The notes below the pieces were generated by a model that made no database searches, was not told the origin of the DNA, and saw only the letters and a list, made by a program, of their open reading frames with translations. Of a stretch of DNA of 7,201 nucleotides, positions 6,137 through 7,201 are shown one piece after another. The stretch comes from Ga0074130 sp964499485. GTDB taxonomy: Bacteria > Pseudomonadota > Gammaproteobacteria > Burkholderiales > Rhodocyclaceae. The position numbers and the translations under genes were made by a program. The first letter of the stretch is position 1. Each line of letters begins with the position of its first letter. The DNA lies in assembly GCA_964499485.1 (NCBI GenBank), contig CAZCLF010000055.1, forward strand, positions 1-7,201, in the 5' to 3' direction.

Positions 6137-6915
6137 CCCCGGTCCTCGTTTTCGATATTGAATCCATTCCCGATATCAACGGGATACGCACGCTCCACGA
6201 CTTACCGGCCGAGCTGTCGGATAACGAGGTCGCCGAATACATTTTCCAGAAACGTCGTGCCAGCCATGGCAGCGATTTTCTGCCGCATCACCTGCAACGC
6301 ATTGTCACCATCTCGTGCGTCATGCGCGACGATGAAGGCTTCAAGGTCTGGTCGCTGTCCGAGCCCAAACTGAGCGAAGGAGAAATCGTTCAGCGCTTCT
6401 TCAATGGCATCGAAAAGTACACGCCGCAAATCGTGTCGTGGAACGGCAGTGGCTTTGACCTGCCGGTGCTGCATTACCGCGGCCTGATCCACAACGTTGA
6501 TGCCTCACGCTACTGGGACATGGGCGAGGGCGATTACCGTGACAGCCGCGATTTCAAGTGGAACAACTACATCAGCCGTTATCACACGCGCCATCTCGAT
6601 CTGATGGATCTGCTTGCCATGTACTCCGGTCGCGCCAATGCGCCCTTGGATGAGCTGGCTAAGCTTATGGGCTTTCCCGGCAAGCTGGGGATGGATGGTT
6701 CAGCGGTATGGAGCCAGTGGCAAGCCGGCAAGATCGACGAGATTCGCGACTACTGCGAAACTGATGTCGTGAATACTTATCTCGTCTTCCTGCGCTTCCA
6801 GAAAATGCGCGGCATCATGACCGCCACTGAATACGAGACTGAGGTTGAGTTGGTGCGCAACTCACTCGCTGCGCTCAAGCTGCCACATTGGGAGCAATTC
6901 CTCGCCGCTTGGTAA
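6133..6915 (+). CDS. PolB-like DEDDy 3'-5' exonuclease
   Basis: The 260-residue protein is a stand-alone exonuclease domain related to the proofreading domain of family B DNA polymerases (predicted 3'-5' exonuclease family, Pfam DNA_pol_B_exo2 by recollection). Exo I is VFDIES with Asp8 and Glu10. Exo II is SWNGSGFDLPVL with Asp109. Exo III is YCETD with Tyr207 and Asp211, the DEDDy form. All four metal ligands and the tyrosine are present, so it should be active on DNA or RNA 3' ends; its physiological substrate is unknown to me. No polymerase domain is attached and the length is normal for the stand-alone family. The ATG at 6133 overlaps the cysM stop (ATGA) and puts Asp8 in the expected early position. 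The gene ends 7 bases before a convergent gene. No functional tie to cysteine synthesis is evident. Confidence 0.9.
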   Translation: MTPVLVFDIESIPDINGIRTLHDLPAELSDNEVAEYIFQKRRASHGSDFLPHHLQRIVTISCVMRDDEGFKVWSLSEPKLSEGEIVQRFFNGIEKYTPQIVSWNGSGFDLPVLHYRGLIHNVDASRYWDMGEGDYRDSRDFKWNNYISRYHTRHLDLMDLLAMYSGRANAPLDELAKLMGFPGKLGMDGSAVWSQWQAGKIDEIRDYCETDVVNTYLVFLRFQKMRGIMTATEYETEVELVRNSLAALKLPHWEQFLAAW

Positions 6916-6918
6916 GCC

Positions 6919-6948
6919 AGGCTTAGCGGCTGTTTGCTGCTAAGGCCT
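6919..6948. terminator. Candidate bidirectional hairpin at convergent gene ends
   Basis: TTAGCGGC (6923-6930) pairs with GCTGCTAA (6936-6943) across a 5-base loop, with one G-U pair. C6922-G6944 and, past a bulge, flanking bases extend the stem. It lies where two genes converge and includes the stop codon of the minus-strand gene. There is no T run on either side, so termination is only a possibility. Confidence 0.35.
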
Positions 6949-7201
6949 GTTGCTTCCGTCGTTGCACTTCCTGCATCAGTTGCGTGAATTGCTCACGCGC
7001 TTCGCTTTCAATGAGGGTGCGTCCCACAATCGGGGGAATCCACGTTGCGGACACCGCATCGGAGTGATACACGATGCGCGTCTTGCTACCTTCCTCACTG
7101 ATGCGCGTGATGCCGTCGAACTTCTTCATCGACCCGCTAACCAGATGCGAGCGGATCCACTCATACGGCTTCATCTGAATTTCGCGGACAGAGTCCATCG
7201 A
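6923..7201 (-). CDS. C-terminal part of an SRPBCC/START-like family protein (partial)
   Basis: This reads leftwards and the frame is still open at the window edge, so at least 92 C-terminal codons are seen and the N-terminal part is missing. The ATG at 7196-7198 is probably internal (it encodes M in a continuing frame). The visible part has alternating strand-like segments, SHLVSGSMKKFDG then TRISEEGSKTRIVYHSDA. A WIPPIVGRTLIESEAREQF stretch leads into a long C-terminal amphipathic helix rich in Gln, Arg and Lys. This matches the second half of helix-grip SRPBCC domains (polyketide cyclase/CoQ-binding-like): last beta strands, a proline-containing turn and the C-terminal helix. Such proteins bind hydrophobic ligands in a cavity, but the ligand cannot be told here. 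The assignment is by fold-like pattern and is tentative. It is transcribed towards the exonuclease gene and is not part of the main operon. Confidence 0.6.
   Translation of the reverse strand, partial: SMDSVREIQMKPYEWIRSHLVSGSMKKFDGITRISEEGSKTRIVYHSDAVSATWIPPIVGRTLIESEAREQFTQLMQEVQRRKQQALAANSR

Overview
This window is a stretch of ordinary bacterial chromosome from a Gram-negative proteobacterium, most likely a betaproteobacterium. The evidence is the order rpsA - ihfB - lapA - lapB - rfaE1 - hldD - cysM, a stand-alone heptose kinase (enterics fuse it to the nucleotidyltransferase), and the protein sequences. In many Burkholderiales a ugd-like gene sits between lapB and rfaE. Its absence here is compatible with the Neisseriales/Chromobacteriaceae side, but that finer placement is inference.

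Layout: the left edge cuts into rpsA (ribosomal protein S1), leaving its last ~435 codons. ihfB (IHF beta subunit) follows after 19 bases with no terminator between. A well-formed intrinsic terminator (1661-1694) closes that unit. A second, envelope-related run then starts: lapA and lapB (control of lipopolysaccharide synthesis at the inner membrane), rfaE1 (heptose-7-phosphate kinase) and hldD (ADP-heptose epimerase), continuing tightly into cysM (cysteine synthase B) and a PolB-like DEDDy 3'-5' exonuclease whose start codon overlaps the cysM stop. At the right edge a gene on the opposite strand, probably an SRPBCC/START-like protein, runs into the exonuclease tail-to-tail and is cut by the window end.

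How they fit together: S1 and IHF are housekeeping translation and nucleoid proteins. LapB is, by homology, the adaptor that controls LpxC turnover and hence lipid A output, while RfaE1 and HldD supply the ADP-L-glycero-D-manno-heptose used for the LPS inner core. Regulation of LPS amount and core-sugar supply are therefore encoded side by side. cysM and the exonuclease appear to be passengers on the same transcript; no functional link to LPS is visible.

No mobile element, CRISPR array, tRNA, rRNA or integration scar was seen, and no undescribed system is evident. There is no gene-free stretch above 300 bases; the longest intergenic gaps are 1620-1733 (114 bases, terminator plus lapA leader) and 4136-4221 (86 bases, hairpin plus hldD leader). 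The points worth a second look are small: the hairpin before hldD, the lack of a visible promoter for lapA, the poor ribosome-binding site of ihfB, and the cysM-exonuclease overlap.
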